From: Rallus limicola
Taxonomy: Eukaryota; Chordata; Aves; Gruiformes; Rallidae
Length of the DNA stretch: 64,000 nucleotides
NCBI GenBank assembly: GCA_022605955.1
Contig: JAKCOZ010000005.1
Coordinates: forward strand, 2,108,001-2,172,000
Reading direction: 5' to 3'
The position numbers and the translations under genes are program-made. This document shows, piece after piece, positions 27,601 to 40,486 of this stretch (its first letter is position 1; each line of letters starts with the position of its first letter). Below the pieces are notes generated by a model. The model did not search any database. It was not told the DNA's origin and saw nothing but the letters and a program-made list of their open reading frames with translations.

Positions 27601-29063
27601 TTGAGAATATCCACTTAGTCCTGTTTCTAGACTCCTAGATTAGTTTGGGCATCCTGTTAATTTGCAAAGCTCCAAACAGAAAAGATTTCTCAGAGAAGTT
27701 ACTAAAGTTGCTGTTTAATGTGGCAATAAAGATCATAAGGTTGATTGTCTTTATACATTTAAATTCCCATGCTCTCCTGCTTCTTCTATCCCAACTGGAA
27801 AAAAAAAGCCCTGATTTAACAGCATTCAAATTCTTTCCTGATATTTCCACATTAGGATTTTAATATCTTTTGGACCTGGCAGTGCCCTTGAATGGTTCAT
27901 AGCGCTTGATGTGAACATAAGAATTCCTTTTTACTCCTGATTACTCTTTAGTTCTGATCATTTGTTGCAATGTTTCATGAGCCCCATGACACAATCCATT
28001 CTTTCTAAATGTCTGTTCCATTCACAAAGATAGTCCTGCAAACACAAACTGACATTCATGGCCTTCCTTGCCATTCCTGTAAAAAAAAAAAGAAAAAGAC
28101 AGTAAAAACCATCTGTCTCTTTGTCTCATAGAGTTTGAGTCAACCCACTTATACTCTAAGGTATTCAAATGTTTCGTTATTATTAAAAGTGCTGTCGGGT
28201 TAAAAATTTTTTTTTTTTAAAGCAAATTAACAAAAAAGTAGCAATGAGTTCACAATAGTACCACTGAATTGCTCAAATCCTGAGACTTTCACAGATGGAC
28301 CTTGAGCCTATAAAGGTACAGCATTTGTCATTCTGATGGATGGCTTTTCCTGCCCATAAAATAGGGGAAGTAATCCGTCCTCATTCTGCTTAGTTCTCTC
28401 TAACCAGAGACATATATTTGGTTGCCAAACTCTCCTTTCCATTCTTCAACTAATCCCAGGGAAAATGGAAATATGTTGAAAAGCCTGTGACACATGGTGG
28501 ATGACTAGTTCTTTGCTCCCAGAGCACTCATCTGTAGTGTTTGACAAGCCTATGCTTTTTCTTCCTTCTATTTAGTATCTTCATGGAATTGCTGTGGGAT
28601 CCATTGAGATTAAATTTTTGCCATACATAGGAGATGTGTGGCTTTCTGGAATGATAAAACCTAATTCTGGCTCTTTTTGAATCCACAGTAGAGAGCAGAA
28701 TGAAGATCAGCTGGTTTAAGCTACAACTGAGTAACATATAACAAGGGATGTCTTTCCCCCACATCTTCCTCTATTGTTATCTTTTGAACATGTCTAGTAC
28801 TTGCTAAATTTCATGTAAGTATGAGTAATAATCCGTTTCCAAGACAAAAAAGGGAGATCTATACCTAAGTGTTATTTCAAAATTTTAATTTAGGAAGGGC
28901 AATGGAACAGTCAATTCTCTCTTTCTCTTGGAATCTGGTTGTGTTATTTGAGATTTTTTTTCTTTGTAATCTCATTTGTGGATATGATGGACTCTAAAAA
29001 ACATTAATGTGTCCATATGCCTATTGAACCTTCTCACTAACTATCTTTGGGGACACACTGTTG
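24613..29063. other. Unique AT-rich noncoding sequence
   Basis: T and A tracts lie at about 25411-25424, 26274-26282, 28081-28091 and 28208-28219, and a G-rich run at about 27137-27155. Short frames on opposite strands at 27635-27863 overlap and look like chance. No gene or dated repeat is recognised. Confidence 0.55.
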
Positions 29064-29190
29064 CCATCATCATCATAGTATCTAAGTACCATAAAATATT
29101 TATTTAATATTTTGAAATAATATTAATTCTAGGTCATTTAAAAGAAGTAGGGAAGAGATAGCTTTACTCCCATTTCTCAGTCAAGAATGG
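29064..29190. repeat. Ancient amniote SINE/LINE-tail remnant (MIR/L3-like)
   Basis: Blocks in order: 'catcatagtatctaagtacc', 'ataaaatatttattta', 'gaagtagggaagagatagc', 'tttactcccatttctcag'. They parallel an old amniote repeat with 'catagtatctgagcacc', 'gtagggaagtgctatt' and 'atccccattttacag'. Highly diverged. Confidence 0.5.
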
Positions 29191-32100
29191 AATCTCGTAT
29201 ATAGGGTTTTTTGAATCCTTTCTTGGGTTTTATTTTGACCCTGGTCAAGGATACACAAATTATAAGGTAGTTGCTAGATTTATCTCACGGGATACACCTG
29301 TATTCAACAAACAGGGTAAATTACCCACTGCTGTGGGGCATTTCAGTATTGCCAGCACAAGTTCATTAGAATCAGTTTAATTCTGCTAATGTAAAGTTAG
29401 CTTTACTACCCTGAAATTATATCAAAGTGACTTTTGTGAAGTCACTCTTTGCATTGTTTCATCTCAGAAAATTGATAAAATGTCAGCTGTCATGGGATAG
29501 AACATGCCGATGCTCCTTATTTTTCCTGTTTCTACACTTGCATGGGGAGATGCTTAACGTTAATTCAAGATAGATATTAGAAGCTAAGCGAGAAAGGAGC
29601 ATGAAGAGCTCTGGAAGCTTAGACATTTCATCCTGGTTCTTATCTTTAAATATAATGCAGTCTGTTGTCATGTGCTAGTGATGTCAAATATCATCTGAGC
29701 ATTCTTCAGGCTATCTGTCTCCACGTGCTGTTGGCACATGTACATATTTCTGTCCGTTTTTTAGTGGTACATATTGGGCTTATTCCTGTGTTAACATTCC
29801 TTCCATCAATGCTGAATGCAAGCCAGCTCTGTCTACCAGCGGGAGAATTTTATAACTGTTTCATACGTTAGTATGATGATGACTTAAAAGGCCACTCCTT
29901 AATTCCTTCTAGTTAAGGTTGCTTTGTTTATTCTATATTACACTGTGACGGTATCTTTTTTTGACACAATTAATTTCGAACTGGTTTATGTGTGTTGTTT
30001 TCCTTTCTCAAACATCATGGGACACACAAAAGCCAGGATGTTCTTTGGTACAACCTTTAGCAATGCTTCTGTGTAATTACTGAGGTAGGAAAAAAGGAAA
30101 AAGGGTAATAATTCTCAATGCTTGTTTTCTTACAATAGAAGATACGTGTAAATCAGATACAGACTATAAATCAGTGTTATTTTCATTAATTCTCTAGTTA
30201 AGGTTTTGTTCATATTTACATCTTGGAAAGATCTAATTCTGGAGAACAGCTGAGTAGGAGGATCTTTCTCTGTAGTCAGCTCTGATTGATAGCGTTGAAG
30301 CTGTCTCCTTTTCTGTCTGTGAAAAATTCCCATTCTGCAGTAGATCAGATTTGCTGGACACATTCTTATTGAAGAAATGGACAAGTTAGCAGCATTTTCC
30401 ACTGGCGTATCTCCAAGATAAAATATTTGTTATCATTCTTGCATATCTTTATACTTCATCTACATGCTTTAATTTTTGTGCCTTAGTAACATAAGAATTC
30501 TAACTTGCTTGGAAGCTAGGCTAGAAGTGGCTGCATAGTTAAAAGTGGTCTCAGGTTTTGGCTGCAGAAGTATATTATTCCAGAGCACTTCTAAAGTATC
30601 TGAAGACTTAAGAACTGCCGTATCAATTTCAAAATACCAGTTTCGCTGTGCATAGCTAGGGGATGCTTCAGATACCTGCCTCAGACGAACTTGACAATGG
30701 ACCCTCCCAGGACTCTTCATGACTGGGAGTTTCTGCCAGAAATCTCAGCAGATGTCTGTTAGAGTTTTACTTTAGGTTTGGCAAGAGTTTGAAGACAGCG
30801 TGGTAGCTGTAATAAGTTTGTTTATAGAATGTTGGAGTATCTGAAAAATTCCAGTCAATTCAATTTAGGAGACTAAATCCTGCTACATGTTTATAGTACT
30901 AGGCTTAGAAGTGACCAAGTCACTTTTTAAAATGTAAGTGAGAATGTACGTGAATACATTTGAAAGTTTTCTTTATGGTCTTTTAAAATACATTACAAGG
31001 TATTTTCTGTTGAAAACAGGATGAACAGAGCTTTGCTAGCTGACTAATTAAAATTTTAATTGGCTAACTGTACTTGTGTAGTCTTTCAGAAGCCTAGAGC
31101 TTCAGTGAATATCTTTAAAAATCTGTGCAATAATTCCATTTCCTTTTTAAAAATGTTTTTGAATACAGCTTCAGTGTAATATGGTGACAGGGAAGAGTGG
31201 TGGACTTCAGTGGTAAACTTGCGGGATGGGAACAATTGTGTTCTGGAAGTTTCTGTTAAGGAAAAATAATATGTTCTTTCATTTTTTAATTCATAATGCT
31301 GAGTGGAAGTATTACCTTCTCAGGAGCTTGTTCTTTTAGACTCTGTGCTAGGGGGCAAGTTGTCACTTGTTTGTTTATCCTGAAGTGTCTTAAAATCTTT
31401 GGGATATTTGTTTCTGAAAATTATATGTACTACTCTGTATTATTATGTCTAAGTACCACGTTTCTTTCAATAGAATACATTAAATGCATATGATAGAGAA
31501 GTGCAAAAATCAGATGGAAAAAGTGAACTGGATGATGAAATTCATTGTGTTTAGACCATTTTCTAATAATTATGGACATCAGAGTTGTGTTTGGTATTCG
31601 CTACTGAATAGTGACCTACTGTGAGATTTTTTTATTCTAGTGAATATCAAAGTTAGAAAAACCCCCACAACAATTTGCTATTCACTTGCATTTACTGATT
31701 CAAAATAAGCCATTTTATTTGGCTATAATTTTTTTCACTTCTTGAATGAAAAGAAACTTTTTATCATGGTATTTCTAGCATATCATGGGGAAAACATTTT
31801 TTAGTTCATACCTTGTTTCTTTGGTTTGTTCTGTAGTATACTGAGGTTGTTGACATGTGTTGAGTACAATGAAGAATTGTTCTGGACTGGAACAGATGAA
31901 CACAAACGTGGCATTTTGGGAGTCACAGAAATGCATTCATATTTTCCTTCTTCACATTTCGGTTACATGCAAGTGAAGTTTACTACACTTTATTAGTTTT
32001 ATGCCTTTACACAACTGCAGTTGGCTACAGTACAAAGCCAAAGCACAGCTAATGAAATTAACATTGTCTTCTGAAGGAAGGCTGGAGAGCCTAGCAGACA

Positions 32101-33649
32101 GCAGTAAAATGCATAGGCAGTTTGTTAGTGAATATGAAGAACCTGCTCTAAGAATTGATTGACACATTGAATATGAAATAAGTATTTTTTTAATAGATGC
32201 TTTCAAATACACTTTACCCAAGTAGTTGCATATTAAAAGTTTACAATCATTTAGAAAACAACTAAAAGAATATAATTTTCTGGATGCAAGACAGGCCTGT
32301 CCCTAACTGACATACTCAGCCCCACCTTTAATAAATCAGATGAAGCTTGCTGTCCTAAAGGAGCCTGCACTATTTTGGAGCATTACTCTTCACAGAATAA
32401 GTAGGAATTGGCAGTTCTCATGTTCTAAATAGTATACTTAAGTGCATCAGTCCAACTGAAATTTGAGAATTAATTTAAACTAAAGTGCTATAGTGAATAA
32501 ATAAGAAGTCAAATTATTAAATTAATTCTGCTGTAGAATTCTAAATTAAGGTGGTGTACTTCTGTTGATATGAATGCTCAGAAAATATAAGCATGTGTAA
32601 ATGACCTGAGGCTAATATCTATCATGTGCAACTAGTGTTATATGGACATTTTTGGTTCTTGTTTTTTCTTGATTTTTATTTGACCTTTGACATTTTGAAG
32701 TTACAGTGTAAATTGAGAGGATAGAGCCAGAGCAAGAAAATTAATCCTTATCTAAGTTTTAACATGAAGAACCAAACAATATAAAGCTAACCTGTAATCT
32801 CAAGTGAGTCAGCATGAGCCACTTTATGTAGTATGATCATGAAAGTTTTTGCAAATGGCATAAGCATACAGGTAGTTCGGTAGCTTCAGTTTCAGTGTCC
32901 TTGTACCAAGTGTAGTACATCTCTGAGTGATCTGATTTGCTTTTGCCCTGCAAACTCATAAAGTCCAACTTGGCTTTCTGACACTGACTAAGGTGTGTGG
33001 ATTAGGTGTAGCTGATCTTAAAAGAGAAAAATTGGACACTTGGCAAACCTAGCAGATATTTTGACACACTCTTGGAGCTGATAAGAATCATCATAAATTT
33101 AAACGTTACCTTGTCTTGCACAGAAACCAGACTTAATAAATGGCTTTGAATTTTTCATGAATGACTGAGCACCCTGTTTTACTAATAAGACCTCAAGGTT
33201 TTGGGGCGGGGGAATTGGAGAGGAATAGGATTATGAAGGATGCTATAAGGCCACTGATGGAACGTCATATAATTTTACTAGTTGCATAACTGCTTTTAAC
33301 TACTAAACTCTCTCTGATTAAAATAACAATTGAGCTTGTAATTTTTCTGAACAGCTGCTGCTACAGGGGGTCATTACCTTGGAGAGCTTTGAAATAATCG
33401 TACTCCTAATACTTGAGTTATGTAGTCTCATGTTTTACAGCAATGCACAAAGTTTAAAGTCTATAGTAGAATGTTATTTGAAAGCTGTCAAACCATGTTA
33501 AAAAAGACTGCATCGTCAAAGGCCCTTGTGGCCAGGATTCAACATGTAGCCTTGTCTTACTCATTATAAAATGCATGTTTATAAAGTTCCACAGAGCATC
33601 CAATTCCCAATTCACTTATATCAGCAAGACTTAACTTGCTCATTAATCT
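29191..33649. other. Unique noncoding sequence with an unexplained pair of minus-strand frames
   Basis: Most of this is unremarkable AT-rich sequence. The exception is 30130-30720, where two consecutive minus-strand open stretches of 83 and 90 codons read like globular protein but match nothing I know (see findings). I do not annotate them as a gene. Confidence 0.5.
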
Positions 33650-34080
33650 AAATTCTTTTGCAACTTTAATCTACATGTTTAATTAATCATAAAATGAGGC
33701 GGTAAGTAATTTCAGCAATGTGTGGCTTGTTATCAGATGCATTTAATCACTCTTCTGTGAGCTCATTTGGAAACACCTGAAGATGTCGAGAGCAGTTTGA
33801 ATAAGCATAAATTATTCTTTGTCAGTGTACTTCACTCAACTAATAAGACATTAATTTAAAAGGCACTGTTCGTCATTTTTAGATCTTCACCAATATTTTT
33901 AGCTTAGCAGTATAAATCTAATTGTACATACTGTATGATTCCCAACATAGTGCCCAACATTGAAAAGGGTAAGAGTTTTATTGAATTCATTCTTCTTATT
34001 TACATGTAATTATATCATGTAATCGTAATTTTAATGAGGATTAACCATAGGTATCAAATCTGTTAACTATTCAAATGTTT
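33650..34080. other. Candidate conserved noncoding element (possible developmental enhancer)
   Basis: This roughly 430-base block has many homeodomain-type cores (gtttaattaatcataaaatg, gcatttaatcactc, cattaatttaaaagg, gtaattttaatgaggatt) mixed with non-repetitive segments such as cagcaatgtgtggcttg and gatgtcgagagcagtttg. No simple repeats or CR1 fragments interrupt it. The texture resembles ultraconserved-type enhancers near developmental regulators. This is an appearance-based call. Confidence 0.3.
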
Positions 34081-34434
34081 TTGGAATAAGCTGCTAATTA
34101 CTTGAAATGCTAAAGAATATTAGATGATACAAAGAGTTATAGACTCTGTTTTTTCTTTACGGATAATAGCTCTTGTCATATTTGGAACTCTTGTCACATA
34201 GTAACTTGCTATAGATATTCCTAAGTAGCTCAAATGTAGGTAGGATTAGCTTTTGAACATACAAAAACAAAGACAAGCAATATTGCTGGGCATGTTACAT
34301 GGATAGCTGCTCTTTCAGATACTTACACAGGATTATATTGAACGGAAAATAATATTCCCATTTTTTCCTAGTCACTTAACTATTATGTAGTCAGTGATGG
34401 CATTCTAAAAAAAAATAAGACATGACCTCAGAGC

Positions 34435-34515
34435 ATATAATTCAAAGGGGCTGAGTAAGTCATATATCTCTTCATGTCAGGAAAATGGGAATAAAAATCA
34501 CATTTTATTGAATGT
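34435..34515 (+). repeat. Possible MIR/L2 remnant (weak)
   Basis: The segments 'gctgagtaagtcatatatct' and 'caggaaaatgggaataaaa' resemble the 'gcaagtcacttaacctct' and 'tctgtaaaatgggaataata' blocks of MIR in the right order and spacing, but no other part of the element is recognisable. Confidence 0.35.
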
Positions 34516-37500
34516 CATCACCTGTCTCTTTATGCTGTGAGAGAGGATGACATTCTGTAAGAATAATTATTTCACTGGAAACGAATTTATTTGCTTGCCA
34601 TGGAGCATCTCAGTTAATCTCGCTTTTGAACAGTGGACCACATTCACTAGTTGTCTGCTATGTTCCAGTACAGATCATAACAGGAAGGGGGAGGATATAC
34701 CATTTTGCCATGAAGTACAAATCACTTCCCCACATTTTCTCTACTGTATTTAATGTCTGTGAATGAACTCTTGTTTTCTCTGACAGTGCAGTGCTCTAAT
34801 AAGAATAATATTGCTGTAAGTGCCCTGCCTCTGCTACCATGTTAAAGTTGCCGCACCATTTAAACTATAGCAATAAATTGTGGTAGTTGATCCTTTTTCC
34901 CTGCTGTCTATGTGTTCCTTTCTCCTACAATTTAGTTTTTATTTTTATTCAGCTGCCTTTTGCAGATGGAAGTGATTGTTTGTTTCTGGAGTGCTAAGAG
35001 TTTGAGAACAGTAAACCTTTTGCAGCATCATATAGTACCTATCACCAGGCTGGACAGTTTAACAGCATTTTATGAAACCACAAAAAAAGTATGTACAGAT
35101 TACGTTTAGGGTCTGACTAAAACACATACAAACAAGGAAATATGAGCTCCTTCTAGGCCTTCCTCCATGTAAACGTTTATTCTGACCTATTTACTCTGTA
35201 GATCATAATGAATCCTTCACATGTGTTACTTGGCCTGGTTTTGCCTGCAGAATGTCTTTTGAAACATCTGTGGTCAAGTTTCGAGGTTAAAAAAAAGTTT
35301 CAGTTCAGTAAACTGAAAAATGATGAGTTTGATTTTTCTGTAATTGCTCCCAAGTTAGAGACTGATATCAATGCTTATCAGTAAATATTTTTGCGTGTGG
35401 ATGGAGGATTTTGAGAAATCTTTTAGCCTGTTCATGTATTGTTACCTGTGTTCAAGTAGTTAATTTTTTTCTGTGGCTATCCCAATATTATGATTTGTTT
35501 CTTCTCTTCTATATTTTTTTCTTTTCTTATATCATAGAAAACCAGAGCTAAAAAGTGCAGATGTTGTAAGATTTTTCTAGAATAAAAGACATCATTAAAA
35601 TCTTTGCTGTTTATAGATAGCTAACGTGCTATTCGTGATAACTCTAAGCAAAAATACATATATTTCATTAGACAGTAGATGAATTTGTGAAATTTTTGCA
35701 CCAGTGACATTGGCCTTTGAAGGGAACATTCTAATCACTTGTTTGTATAGAAATTGCAGGGAGCTCATGCTAAATACATCCAATTTACATAATATATTTT
35801 GGCCTTTTCTAATTGTTTGGGTGTATCAGTTTTCTGCTTCAAGCCAAAAATATTAATTGTATTTATGGACTCATATGGAGTGTTTTAAATGAGGATTCTT
35901 CAGAAAGGTACAGCTATTGAATTTGCAAAACTTATCTATTTTTTCTACAAGTGGGTGTCTTTGACAACAAAAAGTTGCATTTATTAAGTTCCAGTTTTGC
36001 TTGCTGCCAGTGTCAAAACTTAAATATACTGTCCCCCCCCAAAACCATAAAACCAAGAAATCTTCATTTTTGCCTCATTTCATTTGTGCCTTTAAACTTC
36101 CACGTTATTTTAACAGTCATAGCTCCTCATCAAGAAAACCCCTCAGAAAAACCAAACCCCAAAAAGCCATTAGTCATTTGTAACAGGTCTATAAAAGATG
36201 GCACCATGGTGTTCTGCCATAAGGCTAAACTAGGAGTAGTGAGACAACATCCCAGCTGAGACTTCTTTAGCACAGGCAGATGCCTTAGCTGAGGTCTGAG
36301 AACAGAGACTTGCTAGTTACATGTGTTTAAAAGACTGTCCCCTGTTTTCCCCAAGTGTGAATCTGACTCCTGCTTTTGTCAAAATATTAATTTGAATTAA
36401 TGCAATCTTTCTAAAGAAAGTGTGCCAAACTGAGCTTTACCTTTGTTCTGTGTGGGATGTGAAACTTTGGCCTGTTATATGAAAAGCAGATCTTGTGTTA
36501 AGTTCACTCTTATGTGTGCTTAGGAGATTTTAATACTTGAAACTGGTCACTTGAACCAAAATGCAAGTGCACAAACAGTGATGTACTACAATTTTTCCTG
36601 GTTTCTTATTTAGTCTACGTATAGTCATACACTCACAATTTTTAAAGACGCTCAGGTTGCAAAGGATCCACATAAGTAAGTCATGATGTAAAGTACAAGG
36701 AGTCACTTGAATTACTTGAGGCATTGAATGTGACCAATGGGTGTTGTTTTTGACATAAAATTACTTTACTGTAAGAGTTTTCTCCAGTACTTCTTGGATG
36801 ACAAAATATGTCTTCTGAGCATTACATACAGCAGGATGTCCCAAGAAGAGAAAGGAAATACAGTCGAGCATCAAAGGAAATCAAAAACTTTCTGCAATTT
36901 CGTAGACATTAAATGGGAGAATTATTTATACTATCAAACCAGACTTAATTACATTTTAGTAAAAGAAAAGCACAAAATTTACACCAAAAAAGAAGTAGTA
37001 AAGAAATATATTCCATTTCATTATCTTTAGATGTGTGAAAGAACCTTCAGAGACATTTACTTAATGCTCTGGAAATTCTGGAATAGGCAGTATCTTTCTA
37101 AAAACCATGTCACAGGCCACAAGTTTCCTTAAGAGACTGTGCCTGATGAAGGGAAATAATTGAGGATAGAAAGACATTAAAATCCTAGCTGTTTACCCTT
37201 GAGGAGCTCATTGGTCATCACCATTGTGGCCACTTTGGAAAGAAGGAAATCTTACAAGTCCAGGAAAATGTCTCAGTGTATTTTGGACCAGAATTTTGCA
37301 GAGAGTAGTGCAGTGCAGTGATATATAGTTGGCATACGTGCTCCCCTGTAAATAAACTGCACACAAGACCCATTGCTTCCTTTGGCAGGGTGTTCTGATT
37401 TAAAGTCTCTATCTAGTGTTCTGTAGAAATTTGATGTGTTAAGTAAAACCTTGCCACTGTATCAAAGTATATTTTGATTCTATGCAAATTAACAGATTAA

Positions 37501-40486
37501 CAGAAATCTATGTTTTATAGGTGTAATTAACTTTAGATGTGCCTATAAAATAGAGGAATGAGAATTAAAAAAAACCCAACTAAAATCCAATAGGGAGTAA
37601 TAGAAAGTGGGGAGGGGGAACAAACCCATTATTGATCAAAACAATCTAGACTTGTATTACAAGTTTCAGGAGGTTAATTTTGTAACAATAAAAACTAAAA
37701 AGCAAGTTTCATTTTCAGACTCTTTATTTTCAGACTTTTCTTTAAAGAAAAAGAAATCTGCCTACTTCAGAACCTTATCTTTCACTTAAAACTCAACTTG
37801 ACAGAGTATTCAAAAAACCCATGGTAGAATATGTTTAAAAGGCTCTCAAAGAGAAACTAGATTGTATTTTAGAGCTTTATAACCAGCCTACTGAGTAGAG
37901 GGACCCTAATATTTCATGCCAGGTATCTATCAGAAAATTATTTAATCATATAGTTATTAACAGACTTTGAATATTCAGTATGACCTCTCAAAATTGAGGT
38001 AGACTCTGGGAGATGTGAAACACATTGCTAAGTGTACCTGGTATTTATGGCTTGTTTTTCATGCCTTACAGACATCTGTGATGGAATTCCAGCACAAGAA
38101 GGAATTTGCTGGTCAAGGGCAGGTTGACAGGGCTCTTGAGGACCTTCATGTCCTGGGCACTCTTTACCAGCTAGCAGAATGCCTTGACAGTTTTCTTTGG
38201 TTACTTTTCCTAGGAGTTGAAAATTTATGCAAATGGTGAGCTTTGTTTTACTAGTATGCTCTGTGTTGCTGATATTCTTGCTGCTTGGGCAGCTGGCTAC
38301 TGACCATTACATTCTGTGAATAAAATTGTCACATAGAAGTAGATATTCTTTTCTGAGCGGTGTTTGTTAAAATTGTCCTTTCATCTCCATGGCATCAAAA
38401 GGGCACTTTGTAACAAATAAGGGAAGGCATCACCCTTAAAATAATCTTGACTCTTAATTAACCAAATGTATCCATTGTAGCTTTTATTCCTTTATTTTGA
38501 AGAGTTCTGAGGTAACTGAGAGCCTGTTTTCTGTGAGACAGATTTTTTTGTTGTGCCTTAATGAAAAGTGCCAAATGATAACGTGACTTATTTGAAGTGG
38601 AAATTACATTCTGAGTCATATCGCGTTCTTATCATCTTCACTTTGTCAGTAGGGGAGTCTGCTTGGTCTAAATCTTTTCCATAGGGAAAATTTCAGACCA
38701 GACAGGCTGAGCGTGGTTGGTAGACTTACCTATGTATTAATTTATATAAGGTTAAAAGAAAACAAAATATATTTAAAAATAAGATTGTGAAGGTTTATTG
38801 ATGCTGCAGATATTTAAAGAAATGTGAAATTTTGGGGGTGGAGTTTTATTTTACTGAATAAGATTAAGGTCCAGCAGTAATTCTGGGGTTTCAATTTATT
38901 TTATTATGTGTTAGTATATTTTAATTGCAAAATATATTCCAAAGCAAGTACCTGACGTCAGGAAGATACTAAATACTGCTCTAAAATAATAAAGCCCACA
39001 AAACTGGTGTGATCTATTGAAAACCAAAGCAAGTCAACAACAAATCATCAAAAAGCACCTTCTTCTCCCCTCCCCCTTCTTTTTATAAGGTTTCATGAAG
39101 TACCACTGTAATCATCAGGAAAGTTTCAAAGATCATGGTGGGAGTAAGGGAGTCAGTGTGTCACTTCAGGCCTGTAAAGTGCCTGTAATTCACTGCTGTG
39201 CAGGCACTGTATAAACCCCCCCAGCAGGCAATTCCAGGTGCACAAGTGAAAAATCTCCTTCAAACATTTCCATTGTTTGCAGGAGAATTTATGCTCCTAA
39301 TTTAGATACCCATTTAGATGCCTTGCCACTCTTATCCTGTATCCTAGTGTGTCCATGAATGGGTCAGATAAGCCCTCTGAACTTGGGGTTTGCCACTTCC
39401 AAAATAAAAGCAATGGAGGTTTCCTGATATCGCTGTCAGTTAAGCTATTTAATTTAGAGCTATGCTTATACTTACAGGAGCTGGAACAACTAGAATTTTA
39501 TACAGCCAATCAGTGAATTAATTGTAAAGCATACTGAACCACTTCTTTATATGTTATCTTTCCTTCTCTGTTGTGGACCTCTAGCTAAGGAGGGAGACAA
39601 CATTTGAGTCAAATCTTTGCTCTTCTGCTCTATTTTCTGTATAATTGCTTGGCTGTGTCTCTGAAGGCTGTAGTTTGATCAAGATTGTACCTTAGACTTT
39701 TGATTCAAAGACCCACCTGAGTTGTAAGGAATTCTTGTTGCATAGCACATTACTTTCCAAGATGGTTGAGATCCCCACCAATGCCCACTTATCTTTAGGC
39801 ATCAAGTTTCTTCACGTTCTCCAGAGCTGGTTAAGCAAGCTGTAGTGCTCTCTGTCCTCAGGAAAGAGGGTTTCCTCTTGTACCAGTTAAATCCTTAGAC
39901 ATTTTTTTGTTGAGTTTTGCTGATGCCTTCACAGGAAGCAATCTAGGTTTTTGAAAAACAGTAAGTACAAGGACTGCTCATTTCTGCTTGAATTTGAAAC
40001 TATACAATAGGGCTGCATATAGATGGGTTTGTGTTGGACCAAAATAGAATTACTCATGTTCAAAAATATTCAAAATATATAAATGATAAAATATGTACTT
40101 AATGTTTTTAATAGGGCACTGAGAGATGGTCTGATGAGTAGTCAGCAGTAGTTTCACAACATTACCATTCCATATGAATCACTAAAAGGGTTTCTGATTC
40201 ACACAGTGTTTTCTACTTCCTATTCTCCTTCAGAGTGTGTTAGGTGGTATGTTTAGAAAGTAATTTCTTGATTAAAAAGAGGATGAGGAAGATGAAGAAG
40301 GTTAAATAACTAGGACTGTTGAATAAGTACTCTGAAGTAATTTATACACTATGGTCTGGTGAATAATCTGAAAACTTCTCAAAAATACACACACAGTTAT
40401 AAAACATATCAGATCCTCTGATTTCAGGTTCTAAATGCAAAAACTTAAAAATGAGTTTTTAATGATGCTTAAACTGAAAGAGGCAA
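34516..40486. other. Unique AT-rich noncoding sequence
   Basis: A C8 run lies near 36032 and an A/C-rich stretch at about 36130-36165. Open frames of up to 102 codons (35951-36259 plus, 36737-37030 plus) are K/N/F/L-rich, as expected by chance. The 74-codon plus frame at 38015-38239 (with FQHKKEFAGQGQVDRALEDLHVL in part) is less biased but unrecognised. A purine-rich run lies at about 40269-40301. Confidence 0.55.

Noticed and set aside
36737..37030. 97-codon plus-strand frame
   Set aside because: Extremely K/Y/N/I-rich, following the A-rich base composition. No domain, no splice sites.
38015..38239. 74-codon plus frame with a less biased segment (EFAGQGQVDRALEDLHVLG)
   Set aside because: Looked briefly like a helical protein segment, but I recognise no family and see no good donor after it or start context. 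Left unannotated.
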